From Protopterus annectens (taxonomy: Eukaryota > Chordata > Ceratodontiformes > Protopteridae): a DNA stretch of 64,000 bases. Positions 1 through 12,659 of the stretch are shown piece after piece. Position 1 is the first letter of the stretch. Each line of letters opens with the position of its first letter. The notes under the pieces were generated by a model. It was given only the letters and a program-made list of their open reading frames with translations. It did not search any database and was not told the origin of the DNA. Position numbers and translations under genes: made by a program. Location of the stretch: the NCBI RefSeq assembly GCF_019279795.1, contig NC_056747.1:1001871906-1001935905 (forward strand). The letters run 5' to 3'.

Positions 1-2002
1 TTCCATAATTATTGTAAATAATAAAGGAGAAAGTGGACATCCTTGTTTTGTACCCTTAATAATAGGAATATTTTGAGATTTACTAGAGCTGATTTTAATA
101 TAAGCTAGACTGAAATTATATAACTGTGTTATAAGGTTCATAAGCCTCTTAGAAAAGTTTGGTTCTTCCAATAAAATGAATAAGTAGTCCCAATTAGTAG
201 AATCAAAGGCACAATTTATGTCTAAACTCACTATCATAAGGTTTTTATTTAAATGCTTGACAGATTCTGTCAAAGTTAATGTTCTTTTAATGCTGTCATA
301 TAAATTTCTATGTATTATAAAACCAGTTTGATCTTCATCCACTAATATAGGCAAAACATGTTTTAATCTGTCTGCAAATATGGACATAAACATGTTGTAG
401 TCAATATTAAGTAAGGAGATAGGTCTATACGAGGAACATATGGTAGGGTCTTTATAAATTTTAATATTGGAGATTTAAAAGTGTATTCCCAGGATGGAGG
501 GATCAAATTATTATTCAGGGAGATATTATAGACTTGATGTAATCATTTTAGAGTGTTGTTAGGCAATATTTTATAGATTTCTGGAATAATACTTTCATTA
601 CCTGGGGCTTTACTTTACTTTAATTTGGTAATTTGTGTTTGAATGTCTTTAAAAGATATAGATTCATCTATAATCATGGTTTGTTCTTCTGATAATCTTT
701 TTTTAATGTATTTATTAATAAAAGTTTTAATGGCCTCCATAGAATCAATAATATTAGGTTTCTGGTTAATGTTAAGGAAGAATTCTCTGAATTCAATTAA
801 GATATTATTTAAATCTGAGATCATATTTGTTTATTTTTCTTTTTTTTTTAATCTCCTAGTTTTGTTAGCTAGCAATTTTAATGATCTAGGGTTTCAAGAG
901 AAATTGATTAGTCTAAATGTTTCTAGATTAATCATGGTTTTATGATTAAGTATCTCCATATATTTATTATTCAATTAAGTTATTTCTTTCTTTTCATCTT
1001 TATCTCTCTTATTGTTATGTTTTAAACTGTCTAACTTTAGTTGTATGTCATATAACTCTTTATCCCACAACTTTCTTTTTTTATAATACCAATTTAGAAT
1101 TCTACCATATACGTATGCCTTTAAAGCATCCCAGATATATACTTCAGAAATATCATTAGTGCTGTCCAGTTTGGGTTTCTGAAGATATAAACATTTAAAA
1201 TAATTTTATTTTGTGATATAAGCTGGTATTCTTTTACTTTGATTATACTGATTACTATTAATTAGTAATTCAAAAATTATGGAATTGTGATCAGATAAGG
1301 GACGTGAAATTACTTTTGAGTAGGATAATGCATCTGTTAAATCATTAGATATTAAGATTATGTCTATTGGTGAATAAGTATCATGCCTATGAGAATAGAA
1401 AGTGAAAAACAATGAATTTGGGTCTGCAAAATTATTGTCTTTCAGAATATATAGTTTCATAAATTCTTTTAATAGTTTGGCAGAAGCAGAAATTCATCTT
1501 TTACTCTTTGTAGTAGTATCTTTATTAGCTAAAATAGTATTGAAATCTCCAGCTAATATTATATTTCCTTTTGCAAATTGCACAGTCTGATCTAAATGCT
1601 GTTTTACTGTACTAACTCCTATGCCTGGGATCCATTATAAATTCACAAGAGTATACATCGTTTATTTAATTCAGTAATAACCGGACAAAACATCGCTTTA
1701 TTATCTCTATAAACTGCATGCATGTTAGGTAAAGGTATATTATTATTCCATAAAATTGTTACTCCTCTTTTCTTACGAAAATGTTCTGAACTTACTAATA
1801 AAAAATAAGATCTATTATCAATCTTGATTATATCTTCAGATAATAGATGGGTTTCTTGTAGAAATATTAATTGGGCTCTATAAAATGTGAGATACTTGAA
1901 TAGACTTCCTCTCTTGCAAGGATTATTTAGACTATTAATATTAATTGAGATACCTTTAGCAAAAGAGATCTGGACAAAGCCAAAAATTATGACGGTAGAC
2001 AA
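1..2002 (-). mobile_element. L1/Tx1-like LINE ORF2, partial and decayed
   Basis: Read on the minus strand, this is the endonuclease and first part of the reverse transcriptase of an L1-superfamily non-LTR retrotransposon. Near 2000-1640 the translation opens with ININSLNNPCKR and LIFLQETHL, the usual start of the APE endonuclease. Near 1600-1540 is AGDFNTIL, and near 1300-1270 SRPLSDHNS, the GDFN and SDH catalytic motifs. A lysine-rich linker follows (about 1200-830). From about 830 to 1 the RT is readable: YRPISLLNIDYN, DEDQTGFI, a VSLDINCAFDSTNWDY motif and TKQGCPLSPLLF. The catalytic YxDD lies beyond the left edge. Several frameshifts and stops show it is dead. The RT motif order and QETHL/DQTGF wording favour the L1/Tx1 group over CR1 or L2; the exact clade is an inference. 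Confidence 0.85.
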
Positions 2003-2602
<600 letters not shown>

Positions 2603-2839
2603 CAGTCACTGTTTTTTTCTCTGACTTACTGAAAGACAAAATTATAGTACTCAACCAAAAATTAGCAGCTTGCTCTGACTGTATCTCCTTTCAAGGAGTC
2701 CATATATATATCATAACTTTAAGACGCTCACATTGTATTATATGAGGTTCATTTATCTTTAATTTGTATCTCCATAGGAAATACCATGATGTTATAAAAT
2801 AAAAAAAAAAAATCAATTAGAAATCCATTTCTTTTAGAG

Positions 2840-3110
2840 CCACATTTTTTTACAAAGAAACTGTTTAAAGTTGTATGCCCAGATCTGAATTGTCACCTTT
2901 AAAAATATCTTGAAATACTGTGTGAAACTTATTGGCAGGTATTCTGAGAGATATCACCATCAATGCTATTTGGAAAACACCACTAACCCAGTAATGTGTC
3001 AGTGATTTAGATTTATTAAAAAGCCACACTGAGCACATATATGTTTCAGCCTTCATATGACCTCATCAGCATGAGTGGACTGGTTGGCTATAATTCAGAA
3101 ACAAAGGGTC
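2840..3110 (-). mobile_element. Penelope-like terminal remnant with hammerhead-like boxes
   Basis: On the minus strand this holds CTGATGA (3063-3069), a short stem-loop, then GAAAC, followed by a perfect palindrome ACATATATGT (3035-3044) and an AT-rich tail. This CTGATGA/GAAA arrangement is known from the terminal repeats of Penelope-like elements, where it can form a hammerhead ribozyme. No RT or endonuclease sequence adjoins it, so it would be a solitary terminal fragment. The base after the stem-III-like palindrome is G, which a cleaving hammerhead would not tolerate, so it is probably inactive. The family assignment is an inference. Confidence 0.45.
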
Positions 3111-3435
3111 TTTACACCCAGTCACTGTCCATAATCATTAAGGTGTCTACAAAATAGCCCCATTAACATCCAAAACCAAAAAATAAATAGGTCACACAGA
3201 CAAACCAATTAGTAAAAACTACAAGAAAAAACTAGCCAAGCTATAGTTTTCACTGTGTGATACCTTTTGTATGTAGACTACCCATTTCATTGCTATATGA
3301 AAAAGTCTTCAGTCACACCTCAGATGCAGCATCTCAAAGTCTAATGAGGTAGCATGGCATGATCAACTCCTTCCTTGTATTTTCACATGCTGTTGATTTT
3401 CAATTACACATTACCACTTTGTTTTGTTTTTGTAG

Positions 3436-3821
3436 GCACAAGTCTTCTTCACAAGGATCTGGATCAGGCTCCTCCCTTGGCTTTGGAGCTAGCTCCTCCT
3501 CCTCTTTTGGCATTGGCTCTGGTTCCTCCTCCCATGGCATCGGCTCTGGCTCCTCCTCCCATGGCTTTGGCTCTGGCTCTACCTCCCGTGGATCTGGATC
3601 TGGTTCCACTGCCCTTGGATCTGGATCTGGCTCTGGCTCCTCCTCCCATGGCTTCGGCTCTGGCTCCTCCACCCAAGGCTCTGGCTCTACCTCCCGTGGA
3701 TCTGGCTCTGGTTCCACTGCCCTTGGATCTGGCTCTGGCTCTGGCTCCTCCTCTATCATATCCCAAGCTACCTCTATAAAAGTTGATCAACCTAAGCCAG
3801 TTACTCCAGAACCAGTCAAAG
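3436..3821 (+). CDS. Type I keratin, Ser/Gly-rich tail exon (penultimate)
   Basis: An internal exon of an intermediate-filament gene. The acceptor is a pyrimidine-rich tract ending TTTTGTAG at 3435; the donor is AAAG|GTGAGT at 3821/3822. It encodes about 128 residues of the flexible tail that follows the coiled-coil rod: HKSSSQGSGSGSS, then imperfect GSGSSSHGF, GSGSTSRG and GSGSTALG units, ending in VDQPKPVTPEPVK. It stops after the first base of a codon, and the last exon supplies the other two, restoring the frame. Keratin tails of this kind are low-complexity and evolve by repeat-unit gain and loss; two in-frame units of 87 and 108 nt (3551-3637 and 3638-3745) show that here. The rod exons must lie left of the window. 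The Arg/Ala- and Pro/Glu-rich open frames on the other strand are shadows. Confidence 0.8.
3551..3745 (+). repeat. In-frame tandem duplication inside the keratin tail
   Basis: Two consecutive units begin TCCTCCTCCCATGG. The first (3551-3637) is 87 nt and the second (3638-3745) 108 nt; the second carries one extra SSTQGSG-like segment. Both lengths are multiples of three. A third unit starts at 3746 and degenerates at once. Confidence 0.85.
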
Positions 3822-4469
3822 GTGAGTTGCATATTTTGCTTCATGTTATTTCTTGTTCTTTTAGAAATCACAAAAATAAGTAAGATTTGTTTTTGTTAGC
3901 TAGCTTTCAAAAGATAATTACTATATCAGCCCTTGGAAGTGAATAAAAGAAAATGAGCTTTTATTTTCCATCACTTTGGTACTTGCATGCCTAAATTATA
4001 TATTACAAAATCTACAACCAGACATCTCAAAAGGTTTTAAACAATAAACAAACTGCATTGAAATATAATAGTTTCACTTAATCCAGTTAACTAGTGATAA
4101 TGCCAATAATGAATTGCAGATGTCAGGCAATAAAAAATAAGTATTAGTTGTAGAGCTGAACCAATGTCTTAAATTGTTTTTTACTGAAGTCACTAAAGGG
4201 TTATATATGAACTGGCATGCATGTGTTTAACACCTAATTTTGAGGTATCAATTACAGTATTATATATATGATCCACTATTTTTACCAGAAAGCAAGGACT
4301 CTATACCACTTCACAGGAGAATTATCCCCTGAACCAATCTAGTTAGCACCACAACCACATCAATGTAAAATGTTTATAATGCCTATGGTATTCAGTCATC
4401 AATGTTTAAGTTTTCTGCCTCAAAACTGTAGCGACTGGGGTTCAGTTCTCATATCTGGTCATTCCTTGT

Positions 4470-4471
<2 letters not shown>

Positions 4472-4520
<49 letters not shown>
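4472..4520. repeat. (TG)n microsatellite
   Basis: A perfect TG run of about 49 bp in the keratin intron. Confidence 0.95.
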
Positions 4521-4521
<1 letters not shown>

Positions 4522-4737
4522 TATCTACATGTTTTCTCCTTGCCTGCATGTTTTTCTCTGGATGAATTGATTACCTACATCTTCCTAAGATCATGCAGTT
4601 GACTGGCTCTGCTAAAGTGTCTATATTTGTTGCATTTATAAAAGGGTTTATGAAAGTCCAGTTTGCTTAAATAGTTAACAAATAAATTATTTTAATTAAT
4701 ATTTCAATACCAGCCAGACATGGTATAGGCAAATTCT

Positions 4738-5775
4738 GTATTTATTTATTTATTATTTATTTAACATTTGTTTACTGGGAAAGTCCGACCGGACACGGGT
4801 CCTTGTTCAGTGGTGGCCCAGGGAGAAAAGCTCCAATTATAAGTATTATTACATAATACAGTAAGAATGTATAACTTTATACAATTAAAGTAATAAAGAA
4901 AAGCACATTTTTATACAGGTAATAATAATTGTCAATTAGAACAGAGCAAGCAGATTTGTTATGAAAGGTAGGAATGTATACATTGAAAATATAGTAAATA
5001 AAAATACTTGGAGAAATTCACAATCATATGCACAGAGCTAAATGCTGGAAACATACTAATGTCTATGTTAGAAACTTACTGCTGGAAATGCTGGAAAAAT
5101 ACTATTGTCTATGCTAGATACATACTATTGATTAACGGGGTAAGTTTGATTCATGCATGATTCTACACGGTTCAGAGAGATGAAGAGAGTAGGAGTTATT
5201 TTAATTTATGAATGTTTGTTTGTAGGTGCAATAGTTAACACTAACTGAGTAGACTTTGGATAATGAAGCTGAATAGTAGTATTAGGTTAGTAGTGCAGAG
5301 AATGGGGTTAGCCAGGATGGTTACAAGTGTCTATTAAATGTGATTATAGTAGGATTTTAAATTGTGCCATAGAGTTACTATTGGTTATAGCAGATGGGAG
5401 GTTGTTCCAAGTTTTAGAAGTATAATAGGAGAAGAGTGATTCATCAGCTGAGTTATTGGCTTTTGTGATATCTAGGAGGAGTTTGCTATTTGAGCGAAGG
5501 GATCTAGAGGAGGTGTATTGTCTTATAAGAATTTGGAGAACTGGGGTATTATCTGGCTTCTGTAGAAGCTTAAAGGCAAATGTTAGTTGGTTGAAGTGAA
5601 GTAGTTGGGGAAGTTCTAACCAGCTGAGTTGTTTAAGTGATATACAGTGGCGAGTTTTGTATGGGGCATCTGTTGCAAATTTGGCTATTTTATTGTAACA
5701 AGTATTTAATTTGGAGAGGTCAGCTTTGTGTAGGTTGGTTTACCAGTTTAAATTAATCCTACCACAACGTATTGT
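4738..5775 (-). mobile_element. L2 LINE 3' end, decayed
   Basis: On the minus strand this matches, residue by residue, the C-terminal part of the better-preserved L2 at 33.7-35.05 kb: LNTCYNKIAKFAT, LELPQLLHFNQLTFAFKL and SKTWNNLPSAI correspond to LKACYNKFAMFAT, LELPQLLHLNQLFLVHKL and SRLWNNHPPTI there. It ends in the L2 3' UTR (GGAGCTTTTCTCCCTGGG) and a (TAAA)-type tail at 4739-4765. Stops and frameshifts are frequent. It is 5'-truncated, as usual for target-primed integration. Confidence 0.85.
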
Positions 5776-7135
5776 GCTACTTGACATATATCTGAATAAT
5801 TTTCCTAGACAGGCCAGCATTTTCACAACTAGGGGGTACATGTTCATTCAGGGAGGAAATACATATGCTGTTGCTGTATAGTCACAGTGCTCATCATGAA
5901 TTTAAAAGTGGCTTCATTTATCTAAACAAAATACACTGTGCTTTTTGCTTAGGTTATCTGCTTATTTTACCAAAATGTTGCACAATACTTTTTTTTCAAT
6001 AACTGTCCATAATGCTGTGCATATAATTTTAAGTTCTTAAATAAAGCACTAGCTTATGCCAAGTTAAAATAATTACAGTTTTTGATAACTGAATACAACA
6101 GCAAATGTCACTCAGCCACTCTAGATAATGTAGTTATAATTAATTAATTTCCAGTAATTGCAGTCTATTTAATCACATTGATTATTCACATTATTATGTT
6201 TCTATGATCATCTCTTCCCAAGTTACAAACTGAGTTAAAGCCAGCCTGGGGTTGTCAATAGCTTATGTTGTTACACAAGAAGTTACTGTAAAACTTTTGT
6301 AAAATTCTTAAACATATCAAAATTAATTTTACTGAAGATGTTAGTTAAACAAAGTTTTTATTGCCTTAAATATTTCCCTTCACAAGCAGTGATAGGCAGT
6401 CAATTTACTGTCAATTTTTTTTTTTTTTTTTTGCAAATGAAACATTTCATTATTTTGTGCATGGCATATGTGGGAAACTTGTACACACTGGATTCTGGAA
6501 AGCTGATGGAAACTTGACAGGCTATGTTTGTAAGCTGTGAATTGTTAATTCACTGATGACTAAACAGGCCAGACATGGGAACTAGAGGCAACTTTATACT
6601 GTAGAAACACACCAAGGGTGTGTGGAAATGAAAATTATGAAAAATCACAGTCATAAGCATAACAAAATTGTAATTAAGGATAAGGTTTTAATTTATCATG
6701 GAAATATTTTAACATCACACATTTACCAATATCTGCGAGAAACAAAATATTAGCAGCAGCTCTGAGACTGTCAGAGAAGTCTGTAGGTCACAGCACTACT
6801 ACCATAGGTAAATATAGAATGAAAACACTAGAAATGATATTTTGGATGTGTTATATTATATGAAGAAATCACACAAGTATGATGGCCACCATGAAGCCAT
6901 TCCTGGGAATAAAAAATTGAAATGATGCAAAAGGTTAGTGCTGTAAAAGTATGAAGGTGTAACAATAATTATGTATCGCATGGAGTGCCCTGATTATGCT
7001 CTAATAACATGAAAAGATAAAACATTTTAAGCATGTCCGTAGCATGAGACTCGACTATATTTATATATTATGAATGGGCAACATGATAAATGACTGTTTT
7101 GTGTGACAGTCACAGTTAGAAGTAGGTATAAGAGT

Positions 7136-7307
7136 AGGGTTAGTGTAGCCATGTTTCATCCCTCCCCTGCTCCACAATAGTAATGCATGCCCTTGTCCCT
7201 AACTCTAACCCTACTACTGAACCTGCTCCTGCCCCTAACCCAAAGCATGCATGTTACCTTGTAGAACCCTTTCTGTGACACTGCCACTACAGAAGATAGC
7301 TCACTTA

Positions 7308-7310
<3 letters not shown>
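7136..7310. repeat. Degenerate CCCTAA-like repeats
   Basis: Contains CCTAACTCTAACCCTA and CCCCTAACCCAAAG in the flank of a long CA array. The motifs resemble the vertebrate telomere unit but are interrupted. Confidence 0.5.

Positions 7311-7389
<79 letters not shown>
7309..7389. repeat. (CA)n microsatellite
   Basis: A perfect CA run of about 80 bp, flanked on both sides by CCCTAA-like minisatellite sequence. Confidence 0.97.
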
Positions 7390-7671
<282 letters not shown>

Positions 7672-7830
7672 AAACCTATACCCTTACCTAACTACCACTC
7701 TGACCATAAAATACACACATCGACAAGCAATCTCCCAACCCTACTACAAAGCCACATACCTTTGTTGGTCAACTCAGAAGTCACCCACTTCACTATTTTC
7801 ACAAATCTACCTTTCACACAACACACACAA

Positions 7831-7870
7831 CAGTTCACTTAACCAAACACTTGACTGTTCAAGTGAACTG
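7831..7870. other. Perfect 10-bp inverted repeat (hairpin)
   Basis: CAGTTCACTT (7831-7840) and AAGTGAACTG (7861-7870) are perfect reverse complements around a 20-nt loop. No role is evident. Confidence 0.6.
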
Positions 7871-7910
7871 TAAACACACACACACATATATATCTATATA
7901 TATGGGTCTA

Positions 7911-8195
7911 CCTCAGATAATTAACATTTCACTTACCCGAAACCCACTTAATTGAGACAAAAACACCAAATGTTGAATTAACCAAATGTTCACATCACTG
8001 GATTTTTACAGAACGAATGTAAACAGTTGTCTGACATAAGGAAATTTGCTTTTTCTCCACTGTAGTACGATCATGGAGTTGGTATATATAGTTAGGGGGT
8101 GTGGTGGGCACAGCCCCCACCCCATCTTGGTGGGTTTGACATGCTTTTGTTTTGATTAGGTGGGTTTCAGGTAAGTGAAATTTTGGTTATCTGAA
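7911..8195. mobile_element. MITE-like element with about 42-bp terminal inverted repeats
   Basis: The left end (7911-7952, CCTCAGATAATTAACATTTC and on) is the imperfect reverse complement of the right end (8154-8195), sharing the blocks TTTCACTTACC and GAAACCCAC. The roughly 200-bp interior has no coding capacity and contains a GGGGGTG...CAGCCCCCAC hairpin near 8094-8122. TA-rich microsatellite lies on both sides, consistent with insertion at a TA target as for Tc1/mariner-type non-autonomous elements, but the family is not proven. Confidence 0.6.
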
Positions 8196-8204
8196 GTAAT
8201 ATGC

Positions 8205-8208
<4 letters not shown>

Positions 8209-8265
<57 letters not shown>
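8209..8265. repeat. (AT)n microsatellite
   Basis: A perfect AT run directly right of the inverted-repeat element. Confidence 0.95.
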
Positions 8266-8267
<2 letters not shown>

Positions 8268-9189
8268 TCTAAATGCATCATTTCTTTGTGAAGCTTTGTT
8301 CTAAGTTCATCTTCAGTCTCATTTTTCCAGATATTACTTTTTACGTCTTTTTCATATAACATGTATGTCTGTATCTGTTAGCTCTGTGGTAAAACTATAC
8401 ATCATATTGCTGTTTTCTTCTGTTTTTTTCTCTCCAAAAGAGTCATGGCCAGCAACTTCAGCCATGAACAATACCTTCAGCCTTTCTTCTTACTACAGCT
8501 ATGCCATCCAGGTTGCTGCCTAGAAAGAAAACTCCTCACTGCTATCTCTACCATGTGAATGTGCTGATCTGTATAAAGCATCCCAAGGCATGACTTTCCA
8601 GTTAATACATACAGTGAATACAAGAGATTTGCTTTCCTTGGTTGCTCTCCTTCCTGTGCAGGTCAGCATCCTATTATACTTCAACAAAGACAGCTAATCA
8701 GTGTGTGCAATATCTACATTTAGAGCTGAGGGTCAGATTAGAGTTTTCTTCGTTAACTTTGCTTTGGTCCACAGATCCACCCCCACCCCCACACAAACAC
8801 TTTTTGTGCTTTACCAAAAAATAATCCCAAAATTCATCAGTTTGCTTTCCTTTAAGTTAAGTACTGTTTGACATTTAACTATCCACTCTGTTTGCTGTAT
8901 GAAATCTTGTTGAAAGTTTAACCCATTCACCAACTAGTGCTGCTGTCATTAACTATTCAATTTATGCTTTACGCCTGTTATAATATACATAAATATGTTA
9001 AAAAGAAAAAGGTCCCATACTATAACCTACGTAACTCTCTGGTTAATCCCTCACTGGCTTACTTTAACTAAACTTGTTATCTGGCTACTTCTGGTATTCT
9101 AAAATTCTGTTGTCTGTTACTTCACTATGGAGTATGCCACATTACCATTAAGAATCAATAGTTTTAGATAATGACATGATTTTATATAC

Positions 9190-9191
<2 letters not shown>

Positions 9192-9246
<55 letters not shown>
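9192..9246. repeat. (TA)n microsatellite
   Basis: A perfect TA run of about 55 bp upstream of a CR1 insertion. Confidence 0.95.
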
Positions 9247-9250
<4 letters not shown>

Positions 9251-9394
9251 CACACATCTTAGACAGTTTGTGTTACCTGACATGAAGATTTCTTTGAATG
9301 TGTAAATGCCATCATTTTGCTTAAATTTATCAAATCAGCCATAACCAACACAAAGTTAATTTTCAGTAGTATAAGTGGAAACCTTGCTAATTTT

Positions 9395-10774
9395 AAAATT
9401 GTGCAGAAAAGAGGAAAATCCCAGGATGCAAAAAACTCCCTTACCAACCTCAGTAAGAAGCTGAGATCCCTCATAAAATCCTCCAAAGCTAGTTACGAAA
9501 ATAAAATTGCCAAAGATTCCAAAGACAACCACAAACCAGAATCTAAATGGCAATGCTCAGATCTGCTCTGAGCTACAACAGAATGGCATTAAATATACTG
9601 ATCCCAAGGATTTTGCCAATATCCTGGCAGATCGATTCAGTGCCAACTTCACCCCCCTCTCACACCCTAAATGGCCCATCTCAATACTGGAAGATTGCCA
9701 AATTCCGGTAATAACGGCCACACAGGTAAAAAGCGCACTCTTCAAAGCTAAGAATACAGCATCCATGGGACCAGATGACATTCCAGGCTGTGTACTACAT
9801 GAACTATAAAATGAACTGGCACCTCACCTAAGCATCATGTTTAATCTTACCCTCACCTCAGGCTTCATGCCCACTGAGTGGCGCACAGCTACAGTTATCC
9901 TACTCCACAAGGGGGGATCCACCTTGGATCCTGGGAACTACCGACCATCTGATGAGCCTGATCTGCAAGGCCATGGAACTTATTATCATGGAACGTATAA
10001 ACAAAGACATCGGAAACCTTAAAACACTGGACCCTACTCAGTTTGTGTTCGTGAAGGGCTGATCTTGTCTCCTGAACCTGATTGACTTCTTAGAATCAGT
10101 CTCCATAGCTGTGGACATGGGTAAGACAGACCACATAGCCTATCTGGACCTCTCCAAGGCCTTTGACACCATTCCCCACTCTGGAATCATAGAAAAACTT
10201 ACTAAGCTGGGCATTAATTCCTATGTCACTCGATGGGTTGCCAACTGGCTTACTGACAGAACCCACACAGCAAAAGTAGCTGAATCCAAATCCAGTTCCA
10301 GACAAGTGACAAGTGGAGTACCTCAGGGTTCAGTCCTGGGACCTCTCTTGTTTGGCATCTACTTCTTTCAAGTACAGGCCAACACTAAGGGACTCTGGCT
10401 AACAAAGTTTGCAGATGACTGCAAACTGGGAGCCATTATTGATCTCTGCTTAACATACAAGGCCATGTCAAACCCAGAGCTGTTGGACATGCTACACTTA
10501 AAGAAATCCCAATCCCTCATGCTGGAGGGATAGGTTCCTGACCCAGAGACTCCCCAGACTCTGGAATAGACTGCCCATACATGTCAAGCAGAGCACCTCT
10601 TTGGTCCTCTTCAAAAGGAACCTTGATGATTGGATGGGAGAAAGGAAATTCACCCCGGGGTCCAGGGAAGTAAATAGTGTGGGAAGAAATAGCCAGGGAA
10701 TTGTTATATTTAGGCTTGTATAGGCCCTAGGGCCGATAGCCTAGTACCAACCTATGAACCTATGAACCTATGAA
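9395..10774 (+). mobile_element. CR1 LINE, 5'-truncated with internal deletions
   Basis: Begins in the ORF2 linker (KSQDAKNSLTNLSKKLRS, then ANILADRFSANFTPL), continues through the RT finger (ASMGPDDIPGCVLHEL, EWRTATVILLHKGG), the RT core (AYLDLSKAFDTIPHSG, GVPQGSVLGPLLFGIYF) and the catalytic FADDCKLG. Immediately after KLGAII it jumps to DLCLTYKAMSNPELL, losing about 130 codons that other copies here retain; a second small gap removes residues before the WRDRF-like tail. Stops at about 9808 and frameshifts near 9950 confirm decay. The 3' end is GGCTTGTATAGGCCCTAGG followed by the 8-bp repeat CTATGAAC (10751-10774), the CR1-type tandem octamer tail. It lies in the keratin intron in the sense orientation. 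Confidence 0.92.
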
Positions 10775-11157
10775 TACAAGTTGCACTTTTTATACTCCAT
10801 CTTAGATTTGGAGTTCGTGCCTGTTTAGTTCAAAAATCAAAGTCATTTTCATAACTTTTACTGTATTCTGGTGTTAGTTAATTAATTTTACACTTATAAA
10901 TACAAGACAAAATCTAGAGAAATGCACTAACAGCTGGCTATTTAGGAACTCCACAGTAGTTCATGTAATTTTAAAGCTATTAATTCTTGAAGCATTAGAG
11001 TGAATAAACCGGGGAAAGGATTTAACGAGTTAGTTCTAAATTTCCATATATGTGAAAAAGAAAACCTGTAAACAAGACATATGTAGCTCCGGTTTTCATG
11101 CATTTTTGAAGCTTTTTTGTATTATTTATTCATTATTTGTTTGTGTGTTTATTTCAG

Positions 11158-11261
11158 AACCTGTAGCGACCAGAAAGACAAAGGTCATCATCGAAACTAT
11201 TGTAGATGGTAAAATCCAATCAACTGAAGTCAAGGAAACTGAAGTGCCAATTACCAGATAA
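11158..11261 (+). CDS. Type I keratin, last coding exon
   Basis: The acceptor is TTTATTTCAG at 11157. With the single base left over from the previous exon, the frame reads E-PVATRKTKVIIETIVDGKI and ends ETEVPITR-stop (TAA at 11259-11261). A basic stretch followed by a (V/I)xExVDGK(V/I)xS-type motif is typical of the extreme C-terminus encoded by the last exon of type I keratins (for example the VHDGKVVST end of K14-like proteins). The splice phase (1) agrees with the upstream exon, supporting a single gene. I leave the symbol blank: orthology among type I keratins cannot be set from the tail. Another intermediate-filament protein with a similar tail is possible but less likely. Confidence 0.8.
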
Positions 11262-11410
11262 CCGTGTTGCTACTATCAAGTAGAGGGAAGCTTTCATCTA
11301 TGGAGCTAAACATGAAAGCAAAGAATTATGCTTGGTTTCAGATTTGTTGTCTTTTATGGAGAGTTCTTTTTTTTTTCTTCAAACCTAACATTCATATTCA
11401 TTGTCAGGAA

Positions 11411-11416
11411 AATAAA
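11411..11416 (+). terminator. Polyadenylation signal AATAAA of the keratin gene
   Basis: The first canonical AATAAA after the stop codon, 150 bp downstream, giving a 3' UTR of roughly 170-180 nt, short as is common for keratins. The cleavage site itself is not visible. Confidence 0.6.
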
Positions 11417-11439
11417 AATCACACATTTTAAAACTAACA

Positions 11440-12650
11440 TTGATTTTTCATAGCAATGCAAAAAAAATAAGTTTTGGAAATTGTTTTTCATTAATCATAT
11501 CTGTCGGTTGTTATTTCACAGGTAGTAAGAGATAAGCTCCATTCATTGTGAGATACCTGATACTTAAAGCTCTTCAAGTAGTATAAACACAGAAGCTGTA
11601 ATCCAGCTCATAGCTTTTAAACTGCAACATGTGAGTTTGAATCTACATAATGACCAGTAAGCTTTCATACTTAAATGCCATCACAATGCTTTTAGCTATA
11701 AAAATGCTTGTTTACAAAATTAAGTTTTGAATACTAAGTCATCAAGAAATATTTGGTCCGAGTGTCAGATTTCAAAAGTCACTATCCAGAGTACACACTT
11801 ATTCAGAAAATCTAATTTATTTCCCAAAACATGATTATTGTATCCTATATTTATATTTGCCCAAAAGTCATAACCAGACATCGGGAACCACTGCCATGAA
11901 GAAACTGTCTCTAGGGAACATACAGCTGTCTTTGCTAGGTAATGCATTTTTTTCAATTATTCATAAATAAAGTGTACCTTCCTAATCCTTAGAGACAACA
12001 TGCTTTTTGTTGTTGTTGTTGTTCACAGCTTTATTAACTCAGAGTTCAGCAAACAGCTTGCATCCAAAATTATACTCAGCATTATATTACAATTATATAC
12101 TTATTGAGTTTACATATTCAAGTTTTCTTTAATTCATAAATGCTTTAACATGTCAAACTATTCCGTGGGATTCAATAAACACAGACTGTATCAGCGACCA
12201 CGATGGTGCTCATCGTGCAGAATCATGCAATGCATATTAATGAGGTGCGGTGCATGTAAGGAAGGTTTCGCCGCTCATGGCAGTGTTACTAGCCATGAAA
12301 CTTTGAAAGTGAATGTGGACAGCAATAAAGTGAAAGTCCGCGGATTTCCATGAAATGCCAAAATGACCACCAGGACTACACAGATAGTAACAATTCTGCT
12401 CAACATTTCTCCACAAAGGCCAACATAATTCAAGGATACATAAACAGAAGTAGGGACATAAAATGTCACATAGACGTGTTACAATGAAACAGAAACATGC
12501 CTGCCATCCCCTTTGAGCAAGATATTGTGCCAAAGGCATACATAATTGGGGACAACAGCCAATAAAATATATACAGATATGTAATATTGCACTTCAACAC
12601 TTAGAAAGTTGATACAATAAATAGGTTGTAAATTAGTATGAACTGTCTGA
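11440..12650. other. Intergenic DNA downstream of keratin, nothing recognised
   Basis: Open frames near 12150-12540 on both strands show no family motif, and I regard them as chance. The region leads into the repeat cluster that starts at about 12660. Confidence 0.4.
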
Positions 12651-12659
12651 ATAGCATAA

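Noticed and set aside
3400..3871. Minus-strand Arg/Ala- and Pro/Glu-rich open frames, and a second plus-strand Leu/Ala/Pro frame, over the keratin tail exon
   Set aside because: They are shadows of a repetitive Ser/Gly exon. Only the Ser/Gly frame joins in phase to the last exon.
12150..12539. Overlapping frames of 67-100 codons on both strands
   Set aside because: No recognisable motif; lengths are compatible with chance.
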